A DNA stretch of 64,000 nt from Owenia fusiformis (GCA_903813345.2 CAIIXF020000009.1:32338740-32402739); one strand, 5' to 3'. Counted from the first letter of the stretch, positions 26,166 to 38,927 are shown. Program-made: numbers and translations. Notes: generated by a model from the sequence alone, not told the origin.

Positions 26166-29100
26166 TTATCCTTCACTGATTTTGCTATTATATAACGTTC
26201 AACAAAATATGTCCATATTGTGTAAGATATAATTGTTCTTAGCTAATATTATTCTTAGTATAGTTCCTGCTTGTATGCTTATTGAAACTTTTCTAACGCA
26301 GCACATCGAGTGAATTGGTTTTATATCATAGGAATCTCCACGAGCCAATCAGAATCATCCAATACAGAGATGCGATAAACATATGGGAAGAATCAGTTAA
26401 CTTATGCTACAGACATTTCATCATCGGGGACTATGAGTGCTTGGCATTAATGCCTAATGACTGGTTCAAATTAAGACACTATTATTCTATTAAACTGAAG
26501 GCACAAGTACCGTAGGTTAAAATACTCCATTTATACATAATTCCAAGATTCACATGTATGCACATGAGGTAACTAAATTGAAAATGGGCATGCGGAACCA
26601 ATTAAAAAAACATGTGCTTGGATTAAATGAAATACAGCAAAACTCAAATGGAACACACATCGAGCTACAAACCCTTATGAGCCCCCCCCCTCCATTACAC
26701 ACTTCACCACCTGTGTGAGAGGGTGCGTAGTCAAGTAGTGGAAGGGGGGGGGGGGTCACAGGGGTTTGTAGTTAGACTAACTGAACACTCATTTATGGAG
26801 AATATTTCAGTAAGGTGAACACTTTTGAACAGACCGCATTTTAATTTCCGCCCATTGGCTCCCATGTTAAATCTACCTCTCAATGATGTAAACCATCAAA
26901 CTTGAACATTATTTCTGATTGGTCCCAAGTGAAGGATTTCACTGTATGATAATGGCACTATTAGAAGTAATCATAATAAATTACGACTAAGTGAAAGGAA
27001 ATGGCTGTATTGTCACATACAAATGTGAGTATTTAAAGAGAGAAAAACACCGTCAAAGTCAATTAGACATCCTCTTAAAAACACCTAAATTTGAAAACAA
27101 ACGTCATGCACTAATCTTATCTTCCGAACCTCTGACCTCAGTTCAAAACAAGGAAACAACGTATTGCGAATGATGCATCCACTCAATCTTGTAGGCATAA
27201 GCAATTATCGTAATCCACTTGGTCAATAGTGCCGAGGTGTAGCCAATTATTATATCCTATTATTTTAGGATTAACGTATAAGCTTTGAATGCCTACATGT
27301 TATCTAGGTGCAAGATATCAAATTGACAATTCAAAAATAATAGATAACCCTTGAATGAGATTATGATTCATAATCTGTCCGGATTATAATCCAGGGATTC
27401 CGGATAAATTTTTTCTAATCTCCTGATCAAATTGTAAACTTTATTCACATGAGGACCTTGTATAAAATACTACCAGGGAAAATGCTTGGGATAATAATAA
27501 AAAGAATATCATGCTGTTTGATTAGTGATAAATATCCCAAGGGTGTCAGTTAGCCAGAATATCAGTTCTCACGGGTGAATGGGTACAGAGTTGTCGATCG
27601 ACTACTGCCAAAATAGCACCTTGTGTTATTCTCACGTCATGGTGAGAGGTGTACAAGATACAACAGGATTAGAATCCTAATCTGACCATCGCTACAGGTA
27701 GACATTCGGAAGTGAAAGATAAAGAAACCTATGAAGTCTTAACAGGGTGTCTTAAGTGCATTAAGCAATAACAATTCATTACTTATGTCCTAATTGACGT
27801 TGTTTAACAATAATGGTGTACAATATAGGATCATAAGGTAACCATGGTGACAATCTGAGGAAATAATAAATATTTCTGTAATTGTAAAATCTTCTTCCTC
27901 TTTTTGAGGAATGTTTGTGCATCTTATATAACTTACATGTGCAGCTAATATAGCAATATATAATAGCATATATAATTATTATAAAATATAAATATTAATG
28001 GTATCACTGTCAAGTTTACGATTAATTCTGTCAATCATTCATGCACATGTTTTTGCATGCATTTAAATAATTGAAAAATGACACATGTACCAATGACACT
28101 TTCATGCTTATAAGTCAATAAAAAATATATGTAACGATACTATAAAAAGAAAAGGTACAAATATATATATAATTAGACTTTATATGACATCAGCATAACA
28201 CCTTGTTCAACACTGACATTTCTGGTTCAAAATAAGACAAGAGAACTAAAGAAATGTTAACCATCAGAGACATGAAGTCTATGCAACCACATGTATTCTG
28301 TCATCATTATAGTTTATTCTAGGAATTGTACAAATATGAATTCATAAATTCATGACAATGTGAAGAATATCAGAAGGAATATCTATATCTGTTACATGAG
28401 TCTTAAAGCAAATGTCAAATCATGTTTTTTTATACTCACGATCCAATCAAAACAATCCGAAAGTAGCCTTCTTACAGGACTTCGTACTCATTGATCTGTT
28501 TAAGCCTTAAATCTGAAGTTTGACGTAGAATGCAAGCATACAAGATTACAAAGATTTGTTCTTAAAGTGAAAATCATTCATTATCTCTTCGATGTGGGTT
28601 GAACACAAGGTTGTGACTGGAATCAAAATACCAATTCTGACAACCGGTATTATATTCTGAGCATGTTAAATGGATGAAGGAAAGATGAGCGGAAGATGAC
28701 GCAAAACATTTTGAAAGATTTGATGAATTACTAGGTTTAAGGCTTTTAATTATCATCAAATTAAACTACATCATTTTGTAACAATATTAGGACTGAGGCA
28801 ATGCATTATCGGCCCCCGATATTTGAATTATACATAAGTAAAACAGTGATTGTAATGTTATGTTTGACTCAGAAAGACATTAAGAACAAGAGTGCTATTT
28901 ACTCAAGATCAAATTGTGTATGAGTTAACATGCTGAAGAATACCAACATCTTAAGGAAAAAATAGTAATGGATTATCCAAAATTGATTTCCTATACCTAT
29001 CAAAACATATCAATCTGTTATGTATCTGTAGAGGAAAATGTGAACTATGAGAAGGCACTGGTGCTTTGGTAATTTGTAAAACAATGCAAGTCCATTAATT

Positions 29101-30887
29101 ACTTTCTAGATCCTTCATTAAATTCCCTCAGTGTTCAAAGTCACAAGCAGGCAGTTGCAGGAACTTGCCTTGCAATATTCCCTGGTATTTATCAAAGATA
29201 AAAGCTACCATTTCACAAACATAAGATTATAAAAGAACAAACAGTCAAACAAGGAACTTGTGATATGATTAACTGGGACCAAATTACACCGGAAGTAAGC
29301 ATTTCCATGGTTTGTTGATGGAAATGTTAAATAAAGACTAACTCCATGCAAGAATTGAAAAATAAACATGCTCTTCTATGTCCTTTTTTGATTCAGTACA
29401 ATCGAGCGTCACGCATGGCCCATAAAAGATCATCCGCAATCCCAAATCGAAGTTGGGTTAGGATGCCCTTCCAATAGCAATAGAAATAAACAACATCACA
29501 TAAGTCCATGTCTCCATGGGATTACTAATGGAGATGTAATCATGATCGACTTGTATCAAAAAGATGATGCGGATATCATAACAACAAATAATTCAATACG
29601 TAATTCTGTTTTTTCTTTCATTGTTCACAGTGACTTTAAAAAAAACAGGTCATCAAAGCTGGATATATTGTTTTTTGCAATTCATTGTTTTTCATTTGAC
29701 AGGCACAATTGCACTACCATGACTAAACACTTTCTATTATTGTCCGATAATATGAAAGATCACTTGATCCTGTTAATGACACCACTAAATGAATGAGATC
29801 AGGAAACATGGACAGTAAAATATCCCACAACAGTCAACAATGAGTGATAAAATCCCATTGTTAATATGTAGCTCTGTGCCAAATCATACCTGTTCTCTCC
29901 ATGGCTTGAATGAAGCATTTGATAACAATTTAGAGAGTGTATTTGCATTATTCCTTGCCCATTCCTCTTGGTTTTACTTTATTCCATGGAGAAAGAGACC
30001 ATGGAACTTTATATTTGGGTTATACATTATCTTCTATGGATGAACAATGAACATCCGGTGCTTTCATGAATCAGCATGGTAAAATAAAACAAGAGATTCT
30101 TGACAAGTTAATGGAGATCCATAAAGGAAAGGCATGCCCAAATAGTTTTCATACTTCTTCAATATATTATCAGCATTACTTGCTATTGTTTGTACCATTT
30201 TAGCAGAACTAGAAAAATGGGGCAGTGATATTGTCTAAATAAGGAAATCTATAACATAACATGATGTAATGCCAATTTTTCATTACATGTAGTGGCCATT
30301 TTGAATTCAGTAGCCATCTTAAAAATTAAGCAGATATAGGTTTAACTGTAATATGATCAACATGTTCGCAACTAATCAAAACGCACTCCCAAGTCATATA
30401 AAATATTCATTGCTTTGTAGGAACTGAAATGTTTTATTTCAGAAATGTACGAGTACAGAAACATTTCAAATAGTTCAATTCAAATGATATTCAAAAGAAA
30501 AAAATTAATATCAATTTTAATAAATAAAAAATTGAGATTCATTGGCTCTTCCAATAAACTCAAGCTAAATTCTTCGTTCATTGACACTGATTCATCTAAT
30601 GATTTGACACTAATCGCAATTTTCACTCAATATTTCCTTAATAGTGTCATGTCATCTCATGTCTACTGAACATGCTATGTGAAGCACACAACTAACCAAT
30701 TAATAAAACAATGCAAAAGGAGCATACAAATCCACCTGCTCTCTATGAAACTTACTTACAATGAACAATGACATGCATTCACTAAGGATTTTGAACTTTT
30801 TTTTTCTTAATTAAAATCAGATTCGACACTAAAAGAAAGGATCAATCAAAACAAATCTTACATTTCTCTCTTAATAATAGGGATATG
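26166..30887. other. Long intergenic stretch upstream of ANKFN1, no gene recognised
   Basis: AT-rich DNA presumed to hold the ANKFN1 promoter and 5' untranslated exons. All ORFs are under 90 codons with no family signature. The only clear structure is the GC-rich hairpin at 26664-26773. Confidence 0.45.
26664..26773. repeat. Inverted repeat with poly-C / poly-G arms
   Basis: The outer arms gctacaaaccc and gggtttgtag enclose a C9 run and a G12 run around a GC-richer core. It could fold into a hairpin and resembles a small MITE. A possibly related phrase (ggggcttgtagcttgac) occurs near 33938. No target duplication was recognised. Confidence 0.45.
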
Positions 30888-31064
30888 AACAAGGCGTTAA
30901 CATGCAAATGTCACCATATGACATTTGCTACAGATGCCAACCACCAAATGCCAACTGCTGAATGCCAAACTCCATCCACAAAAAAAAGTGTGGAGACTAT
31001 AACAATATGTCATCACTTGTGGTGATGACATAACAATATGTCACCACTTGTGGTGGTGACATAC
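30888..31064 (+). repeat. Hairpin-ended dispersed repeat, full copy
   Basis: It starts AACAAGGCGTTAACATGCAA, contains short tandem agatgcc/aactgc monomers, then gtgtggagactataacaata. It ends with two successive palindromes, TGTCATCACTTGTGGTGATGACA and a CACC version of the same. It is the most complete member of the family (other copies at 8077, 35778, 50727, 56838, 60087 and 60628). No ORF. Confidence 0.72.
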
Positions 31065-32370
31065 TAAAGCTGGTCAATTTCCCCACCATCTTTTTAAACA
31101 CTTGTAGTAATGTGCAAAGATGAATCATTTTAGTGCATTAGATATCCCTTAAAACATCTCGGATCATATCCTTACTAAAAGCAAATTAATAAAAAATGAA
31201 ATCCATATGTTTTGTTAATATGATTTAAAATTACTTAGTACACATCATCCTTTATTCCTTGCTGATACCACTCCATTTCATCAAATTTTGAACACCAAAA
31301 CATAACCCTTGTGATATTTTTGTCAGGAGTATACAGAAAATAAACTAATCTGATTTTGATATACGGTTATCAAAACACTGAAAAGCTAATCCCTGTAGCC
31401 CTTCCAGATTTGGTGGTTTTGAATCAGGTGCTAAAGCATTCTGTAATGTTGAATGGTTAAATCTGAGAATCTGGAAATTGGTTCAACATTCTAGTGTTCT
31501 GAATTGATTATATTTGCATCAGTGAATAAGAGCATTGAGAGTATTACTTACAAAGGGGAAATGCTCGTAAATGAATATAAAATTGTATATGTCTGTGATC
31601 GGAAATGGAAATTGAATCAAAGTACAATTCCAAGTCAAAACAACCTTCAGCACTAGCAGATAGGGAGAATGATAGGGCAGACGTAACAAGACCTATAAAT
31701 AAACATGTTTGTGTGATTGAAAAACTGCAAATCTTTTGTCAAAGACAAAATAACATACAACCCACACTTTCAATGTTCCATGACTATTTACTTTGACAAA
31801 ACGTCAATGTCACAAAATGGATGAACTTCCTGGTTACAAGTTTTTTGTTTTTTGTTGAGGAACAGTGACTTTGACAAGACATATCGAATCTTTTTATAGA
31901 TAAAACATTTGAGAAAGTAAAGAATACGTTGATGATATGTCAGTTGTGCATGTGGCTTGCAACTTTTTCACCACACATATCTTTGATTCCGCCTTTGAGA
32001 TCATATTATACTAATTTGAAATAAGTATACCTGACATTAAAAGTAAAGCGATTTTATATAATAATCGAAATGAGCTCAATATATAGCATCAGTTTACAAA
32101 AAAGAATGCTATATATGTATATATATTTTCTTAGTCTATAATGTATCATCTTCATGGTCATGGACATCTTCCAAGCTGTCGAGAAATGTGGGTGTGAATT
32201 AATCAGCCTTGTATATATATATATCTATATGTGACAGGAATCGTGCCTGTCATTGCCTACGAATCAGACGTCCTATCAGAACACTTATCATTTATAACTT
32301 CCGTCATGCTAAGATTTAAAGTCAACTTAGATTACATCAACCAAAGCTGGCTGTAGTCTCCTAACGTCAA
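31065..32370. other. Non-coding, no feature recognised
   Basis: AT-rich spacer with scattered ATATAT tracts (about 32100-32230). No credible coding region. Confidence 0.4.
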
Positions 32371-32385
32371 GAAAAAATCTTGCAA

Positions 32386-32890
32386 TGTTAGAATCAATTC
32401 TAGTGTAAGGATTACCTCTTCCAATGTTAGGATCAACTCTTTCAATATAAGCATCAACTCTTTCAATACAAGGATCTTCGAATGTTAGGATGAACTCTTC
32501 CAGCATCCTACAAACACAGGCCTCCAGAGCTCATACCTCATTTAGAAGAAGTAGGAACGATTTTGGAGGCCTGTGTTTGGAGAATGCTCTTCCAGTATAA
32601 ATATCAACTCTTTCAATGTTAGAATCAACTCTTTCAATGTTAAGATTAACTCTTCCAATATAAGGTATAACTCTTTCAGTATAAGAATCAACTCTTTCAA
32701 TGTTAGGATCAACTCTTTCAATGTAAAGATCAACTCTTTCAATGTAAGGTACAACTCTTCCGATGGAGGGATCAACTCTTTCAGTATAAGGATCAACTCT
32801 TTCAATGTAAGGTACAACTCTTCCAATGTTAGGATCAACTCTTCCAGTATAAGGATCAACTCTTTCAATGTTAGGATCAACTCTCCATAT
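32386..32890. repeat. 21-base minisatellite, open on both strands
   Basis: Units of the form ctctttcaatgttaggatcaa repeat with variants for about 500 bases. They are interrupted at 32511-32588 by an unrelated hairpin segment. As 21 is a multiple of three and stops are scarce, long ORFs appear on both strands (7-residue periods such as ILTLKEL or INSFNVR). These are repeat artefacts rather than genes. Confidence 0.88.
32511..32579. repeat. Short inverted repeat inside the 21-base minisatellite
   Basis: caaacacaggcctccag at 32511-32527 is mirrored by ttggaggcctgtgtttg at 32563-32579 (16 of 17 bases). The loop is about 35 bases. It breaks the minisatellite into two blocks and may be a small insertion. 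Confidence 0.6.
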
Positions 32891-32899
32891 GTTAAGAAT

Positions 32900-34481
32900 A
32901 ATATTGTTTGGGCTTTTGTAAATTCTCCTATTACTCATCATTTATATTTATAGACACTATTTTGAGGTTATTGCTCTCCAATTGGACATTTTACAAATAA
33001 GGCTGACAATCTCGATCAATGCTAACATCTCAGCTGTGATGGCAAATAGACGATAAGACCATTGTACAAAAGATTCAAATGAATCCACTGTTTCATTTGT
33101 TATTCTTTATGCTCAAGTAGTTATATTTAGCAAACAACCAGGTTATTTCCCCATATGCTGAATTAAACTGTGAATCAGAGAAGCTTTGTTGTATAATAGG
33201 TCATCCTTTTTCAAAGGACTTTATTTATGCTTGGCTGCACCAAGGGTATAGAAGAAATGAAATACCCTTGGACCAAGGATGTAATAGGTCAACAGATCTA
33301 TTAAGTTTAAACAGACCAGACAATGACATCAGTAAATGTGATAATCTATGATCTGATAATCAGAAACCGTATATCAGGCATGAATCTCGCAGTTACTACT
33401 TTTAATTAAATATCACTATATCATCTTTGCTCCAAGGGTATCCTCTATTTATTCCATGAGAAGGGACAGTGATGCCTGATCTTGAGGGATGCTCTATATG
33501 TGAGATAGCATCCTGATACTCATCACATCTTTCTGCCTTCAACTTCTAGAGAGAAGCTAGCAGAAGGCCACGATGTCTGATGATGGTGAGGTAGTGGACT
33601 ATAGAATGTTGAACCTTCTTCTTATCAATATGAATCCCATGACAGACTGTTGTCGCATCTTTGTGGGGGTAATGACTGTAAAAATGTGCCAAAAGCCTGG
33701 AGAGAGAGTCGTTGAACTGTTAATGTTTCATAAATGAGTCCTAACAAGTTGAGCTACACATTCCAATCAAGTGAAAAACATCATTTTCTTCAATTAACTG
33801 AGAAATCTTACTTATTCTTATTGCACTGTGTTCAAAAGTAATTATGCCCAAAACTGTATTGCATATAGTTTGCTAGTCTCATATAGTAGTCTTGCTTCAA
33901 GACAGTGGACCCCCATCCGTTATCTCCTTCACAGGGGCTTGTAGCTTGACTACTCATTCAGGGGCATTTAATGAAATCTTAAGTGCCCCCTCTCTATAGA
34001 ATACATATATTCCCTTATTACTGAGAAAATCTTTTGTCAAAAACTTCTTTCTTTTCTCCATTTCTTTCAAGGAGGGATAGGAAGCGATTATAAACAGCCA
34101 TCATTTCCAGGAAATTAATTAACGCAATACTTTCATTAAATGTAAATATCAAAATAAACAAGTCATTCATTGATTCCCTCCCCCAGGGTGTTCCCAGAAG
34201 GAAATATTATTTACATTTGAATGGGGCTATTATTCTAAACAATATATCCAACAAGAAGTATGTTATTGAGAAATATTCGTAAGATTTAAGGATAATGGTA
34301 ATGACTGGTTAAGGAGCAAAATAACAATATTCTAGCAGAGAAACACATAAATAATACATATTGCACTTTGCCTTGTTCTTAACATTGGAATTTTATACTA
34401 TCAATATTCAAAACAGAATTCATTTGATTATTCAAAATCAGAAATGTCACACCTGGGATAAATAGGTCATCAAAATCATAC
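32900..34481. other. Non-coding, no feature recognised
   Basis: AT-rich spacer without credible ORFs. Confidence 0.4.
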
Positions 34482-34992
34482 AATACAGCACAAAACAACA
34501 TATTAAGTGCAGCACAACAAAATAGAACACAGCACAACAAAATATAGCAAAGCATGAAACAATACAGAATAACACAATACTGCACAGCACAGCACAACAC
34601 AAAATGATACAGCAAAACACAATACAATACAGCAAAACACAATACAACACAGCACAACAAAATATAGCAAAGCATTAAACAATACAGAATAACACAATAC
34701 TGCACAGCACAGCACAACACAAAATGATACAGCAAAACACAACACAATACAGCACAACACAAAATAATACAGCAAAACACAACACAACACAGCACAACAC
34801 AAAATGATACAGCAAAACACAATACAATACAGCACAACACAACACAACACAGCATAACACAAAATAATACAGCAAAACACAACACAATACAGCACAACAC
34901 AAAATAATACAGCAAAACACAATACAACAAAGCACAACACAATACAATAAAGCACAACACAATACAATAAAGCACAACATAATACAATATGA
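34482..34992. repeat. Pentanucleotide-based array (AACAC/AATAC/AGCAC)
   Basis: About 510 bases of 5-base words such as aacac, aatac, agcac and aaaac, with a higher-order pattern in which cagcacaacacaaaat recurs. The strand asymmetry (almost no G except in AGCAC/GATAC) creates minus-strand ORFs of 116-202 codons rich in Cys, Leu, Val and Tyr. These are artefacts of the repeat. Confidence 0.9.
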
Positions 34993-35777
34993 CAGGGTTC
35001 TAAAATAATGCATACAAATACACATATATCATATATATATGGAGTTGAAGGGTTCAAGAAATCTTTGTGAAAGTGATGGTATAAAATTCAATCCCCTTAG
35101 TAATTTTATATCACAATGACGTCAACTCGTTAAATGTAACAGTCATGTCTAAACATTTTAAAACCCTGAGGAAAGTAAATGATCTAAAGATGGGTAGAAA
35201 CTCGTAAAATACCTAGATAAAAGATAAAAATAAAAAATATGGTTCCCTCAAGTTATATTGTTTCAAGAAAGAACCTATCAAAATGTGGCTTTGTCAAGTT
35301 TATCAGCCGCAACATTCAAAGGATGCGTGCAAGCAGCATGCACAAAGTGTTATTGAGTGTTATTATTCACTCGTTAAACAGTACTAAATAATGCAAAACA
35401 ACTTTAAATGGGAAATATGTTCGGGAGCGAGGAAATGGTGGTGGGCGAATAAAGATTTCATGTTCGCAACGTGACAATCGTGGTTCGAGCGCAAGGAACG
35501 TAGTTCGCGAGCTCAGAACTGATGTTCACATTGGTGGAAGTCTAGGAGGCCTGGTTATGTACACAGTATATGATGGTGTTGAAAGCACTATGCATGAACT
35601 ATCTGTAAACCATTTGTAAAGCATGACAATATACATAACCTTTTAGAATTGAATTTCTCTTCCTTATTACATAAAATATTGAATATCTATTTCTTAATAA
35701 ATATACATTTCCTGAAAATCCGAAGGTATATCATCCTGAATTTGAAGAATAAATGAACACCTACAGAAAATATCTCC
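34993..35777. other. Non-coding, slightly GC-richer patch
   Basis: The stretch at 35410-35560 is GC-richer than its surroundings (gttcgcgagc, gttcgagcgc), but no open frame or splice pattern was recognised. Confidence 0.35.
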
Positions 35778-35906
35778 AACAAGGCATTAACATGCAAATG
35801 TCACCACCCACCATTTGTTACAGATGCTAACTGCCAAACACCAACTGCCAAACATCATCCACAAAAAGGTTGGAGAACAATATGTTACCACTTCAGGTGG
35901 TGACAT
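35778..35906 (+). repeat. Hairpin-ended dispersed repeat, full-length copy
   Basis: It starts AACAAGGCATTAACATGCAA, has tandem gctaactgccaaacacc monomers, then gttggagaacaatatg. It ends in the palindrome ttaccacttcaggtggtgaca. Its orientation matches the copy at 30888. Confidence 0.72.
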
Positions 35907-35933
35907 TACAATTAATGGGCAAAGATCAACATA

Positions 35934-36111
35934 CAGTAAAACTTGTAAAGTGGAACACCTCTGTAAGTAGAACACCTCCATAAGTGGAAAACTTTTCAAA
36001 GTCCAACAAACTACTGAATAACTGTTAAATGAACCTTTGGAAGTAGAACACCTACCAATTGGAACAATTTTTAAAGGTACCAAAGGTGTTCCACTTAGAC
36101 ATGTTTTACTG
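35934..36111. mobile_element. TA-flanked MITE with CAGTAAAAC ends
   Basis: A 178-base element with inverted ends CAGTAAAACTTGTAAAGTGG and the reverse complement of CAGTAAAACATGTCTAAGTG. It is flanked by TA (35932-35933 and 36112-36113), as expected for a Tc1/mariner-type MITE. Internal phrases of the gtggaacacct type repeat. A decayed relative lies at about 60345-60500. It ends 130 bases before the Polinton. Confidence 0.78.
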
Positions 36112-36235
36112 TACATCATACAGGGTCACTGAGGAGGAACACAGCAAGCTGGTTACAAAAACAGATTTGTTTCAGTAATGAAATGGCGAAACCTATGACA
36201 TAAATGTATGCCCGATTAAAATGTTTCTCGAAATC

Positions 36236-36241
36236 TAGTTG
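36236..36241. other. Left Polinton target-site duplication
   Basis: TAGTTG directly before the left terminus AGTAGTAAAG; identical to the six bases after the right terminus. Confidence 0.93.
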
Positions 36242-36689
36242 AGTAGTAAAGGGTGCGTAAAAGAAAACATACAGTCCTCACGTTAGGACTACTTTTCGGC
36301 TAGGGTTAGGGTTATGGTTTGGGTTAGGGTTAGGGTTAGGAGGGTTAGGGTTAGGGTTAGGGTTAGGCTTTTCGGCTAGGGTTAGGGTTAGGGTTTGGGT
36401 TAGGGTTAGGAGGGTTAGGGTTAGGGTTAGGGTTAGATTCTCGTAAAATTCCGGAATAAGCCGAGTGGTAATGAGTGCCTATATGTAGGTTTGACTGTAC
36501 CGAAGGTGTACTCACGTTACGAGATGACTGAGAGTGCGCTATCTATGGAATCTGCAGTGCCCCCCTCCCCATGACACGTGAAAAGGATGCATCTAGGAGT
36601 TTAGCTGTATTACGTTTTCAAAAAGGAACGAAGGCTGATCGGCTCATCGTTTTTATGTCATCTCGATGGTCCAGTTTCGTTTTATACCC
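36242..36689 (+). repeat. Left Polinton terminal inverted repeat
   Basis: It matches 55137-55587 in inverse orientation. The outer 390 bases are almost identical apart from copy number of telomere-like hexamers. The inner 60 bases are diverged but still align at ccagtttcgttttata. It includes an 18-base hairpin-like motif (gtcctcacgttaggac) just inside the tip. Confidence 0.95.
36300..36435 (+). repeat. TTAGGG telomere-like array in left Polinton repeat
   Basis: Two modules, each opening with cttttcggctagggtt and followed by TTAGGG hexamers with shared variants (ggtttgggttag, ggttaggagggttag). Because the same variant pattern is present in the right inverted repeat, the array belongs to the element and is not a chromosome end. 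Confidence 0.93.
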
Positions 36690-37182
36690 TAAAGGTGTTT
36701 AGACTAATTGTCAACTTACGAAATGTAAAGGAAACACTTCCAAATCTTTTAAAATTTGTTTTATGTCTATAATTATCATCTCACTCGATGTTAAAAAACC
36801 TGATATCATCTCATTTTATACCTGAACCCTTAGGTGCCATGACAATTGACTGTGTCATTGGATTTATTCTTCCTTATCATCACAAGCTGTTGGAATGATG
36901 GGTGGATTCATGGCATTATTGTCGAGTGACTTTGAGAGGGATTCCCCTAAAACTGGTTTAAACCGGATGGCATTTACTTATAAGTACATCAAGAAAGAAT
37001 TTAAAAATTCATTTTCTACAAAAGGCCAGATACAAACAGACATATTTACTCTCTCAGTTTAGATAATCGTTTCAGTGGTATTATTCAACCAATATGGGTG
37101 ACAATAGAATGTCTTGCGACTTGACAAAAACAATGATCCTTATTGAGATGCTTTTCTCTAAGACATTTTCGAATCCAGATAT
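36690..37182. other. Polinton sequence before the LINE insertion
   Basis: No gene is called. A 28-codon open stretch starts at the ATG at 37094 and runs into the LINE junction. It could be the N-terminus of a reading frame cut by the LINE. Confidence 0.35.
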
Positions 37183-38230
37183 TCAATTCAATTATTTTCA
37201 ATTCAATTATTTATTTCATAATTCTTATATAATATACACTATAAAAAACAAGCCGCTAGACACCCTAGTGGGTATATGTTGCGGTTTAACAGAAATCATT
37301 AAAATGACAACTAGACTACATATAAAAGAAAACACTTATATTATGTTACATGTAGGTATATAAAAATGGTATTAACAATTAATCTAAGGATGTACAATGT
37401 AAAAATGTTACAAAAATCGGGTACCAGTATAAAATCAACAGTATAGTATGATATTGGTATTATACATTATCGATAGATGAGTAGTTTTTTATATGAAGAT
37501 TTGAAAATATTTAGAGTGGAGCATTTTTTAATATCATGTGGTAGAGCATTCCAAAGATTAGGACCCAGATAGCGAAGGGAAAGTTTAGAGCATTTAGGGA
37601 TATGAAAATAATGCAATTGTCTTGTGTAATGATGATGAATTTTAATGTTGATATCAAACAAGTCTTGAAATAGATTTTTTGGAAGACTGGGGTGCTTATT
37701 AAAGATTTTGTACATGAACTGACCAGTACAATATCTGTTGACATCAAAAATATTTAATATTCTAAGATCTTTAAATAGGGGAGCGGAGTGAGAAAGTCTA
37801 TCCTTATTTAAAGCTAGCCTTAAGAATTGTTTCTGCAGTTTATGTAGACGATCATAAAATGATTTAAATGTGTTACCCCAGATTATGTTGCAATAATTTA
37901 ATTGAGAGTGTATCAATGAGTAGTAAATTGTTTTGAAACTGTCTATTTGAAGTAGATGTTTAATGTGATAAAGAGAACCAATGACGCGAGAAATCTTTGT
38001 TTCAACAGATTTTATGTGCTCTTTAAATTTCAAGTTTTTATCAATAATAATTCCAAGAAAGTCAATTTTTTCCCGGAAAGTTATGTTCTCATTGCGTATT
38101 TTAAGATTCAGATTTGTTTGATTTTTTTGTGGTCCAAATAGAATAGCATTGGTTTTGCCAATATTAAGTGAAAGTTTGTTTGCTTTTATCCAGTCATCTA
38201 TTGAATTACAATGGTCAGGAACAACCTTTA
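37183..38230 (-). pseudogene. 5'-truncated LINE (CR1/L2-like) with reverse transcriptase C-terminus
   Basis: Minus-strand reading from 38230 gives the end of a non-LTR reverse transcriptase. A stretch with WIKANKLSLNIGKTNAILF is followed by the C-terminal region (SRVIGSLYHIKHLL, YYSLIHSQLNYCNIIWG, LGPNLWNALP) to a stop at 37467. The frame is open throughout. It is followed by a 3' region ending in an ATTGAATTGAA-type tail at 37183-37210, the kind of short repeat that ends CR1/L2-group LINEs. The endonuclease and most of the reverse transcriptase are absent. It is inserted inside the Polinton; no clear target duplication was found. Confidence 0.85.
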
Positions 38231-38288
38231 ACCGCGATCATTTCAGTTCAGATCACGAGCCCGGGATCACGAGGCAGAGCAGCAAACC

Positions 38289-38495
38289 GTGGATGGTAAA
38301 TTAAAAATTACAGCCAAGTTTAACAAGTCACTGATATTCTTAGACTTTATGAAAACAATGCTGAAAATACTTGATGTCATATCGGAAACCATAGTAAAGA
38401 ACTGTATTCGCTGTATTCTAGGGAAATCGAATATCAAACGATGGGAAGTACCATATATTCATGAAAGCGAAGATGACACCACCACTGATGCTTAA
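38289..38495 (+). CDS. Small Polinton ORF of unknown function, 68 codons
   Basis: A short open frame with an acidic, Thr-rich C-terminus (ESEDDTTTD). The frame stays open upstream of the ATG to near the LINE junction (about 38235), so this may be the 3' part of a longer gene broken by the LINE. A hydrophobic patch (SLIFLDFMKTML) is present. No family is recognised. It lies on the same strand as the two small ORFs that follow. Confidence 0.4.
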   Translation: MDGKLKITAKFNKSLIFLDFMKTMLKILDVISETIVKNCIRCILGKSNIKRWEVPYIHESEDDTTTDA

Positions 38496-38567
38496 GTAAA
38501 TGACCCTAAAAAGAGCTGATTTTGGGAGATTACCAAGTACGTCGATGACGCAGGAATAACTACAAAA

Positions 38568-38795
38568 ATGACATTTTCGCTTAAATATTGTGGACTTTTT
38601 AAACCGATCTTTGACGAATCAGAACTGAAACAAATGTACATGAAGCAGATCGAACTCATTAAATCGATTATCCCCGAAGCTGACTTTGAAGTACTAGGAG
38701 ATGATCCATTTCCATCTGAGAGGTGGACTTTCGATACTTATGGCGAGGGACTAGATTTGACACTCTCTGCAGAACTAATCAAAGCGTGTTTTTAA
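38568..38795 (+). CDS. Small Polinton ORF of unknown function, 75 codons
   Basis: An acidic small protein with motifs such as FDESELKQMYMKQ and FEVLGDDPFPSERW. Its balanced, protein-like composition argues for a real gene, compared with the AT-driven ORFs elsewhere. It sits 72 bases after the previous ORF on the same strand. No family was recognised; a Polinton accessory protein is the most that can be inferred. Confidence 0.5.
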   Translation: MTFSLKYCGLFKPIFDESELKQMYMKQIELIKSIIPEADFEVLGDDPFPSERWTFDTYGEGLDLTLSAELIKACF

Positions 38796-38927
38796 TTCAA
38801 TATTTTTCTGATTAGTCTTTAATATTGAGGAACCATTACCACTTGAACGCTTTGCCTCATATTTTGGGGGATTTACACGCGGCGTAGACGACACGACGGG
38901 GAGCATCTGACACTCTTCGCCGATTGG

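Noticed and set aside
32531-32953. ORFs of 112-136 codons on both strands
   Set aside because: Produced by the 21-base minisatellite.
34379-35057. Overlapping minus-strand ORFs of 116-202 codons rich in Cys, Leu, Val and Tyr
   Set aside because: They coincide exactly with the pentanucleotide array, and several frames are open at once.
36300-36435. True or ancestral chromosome telomere
   Set aside because: The same modular variants occur inverted at 55399-55531 inside matching inverted repeats flanked by a target duplication, so the array belongs to the element.
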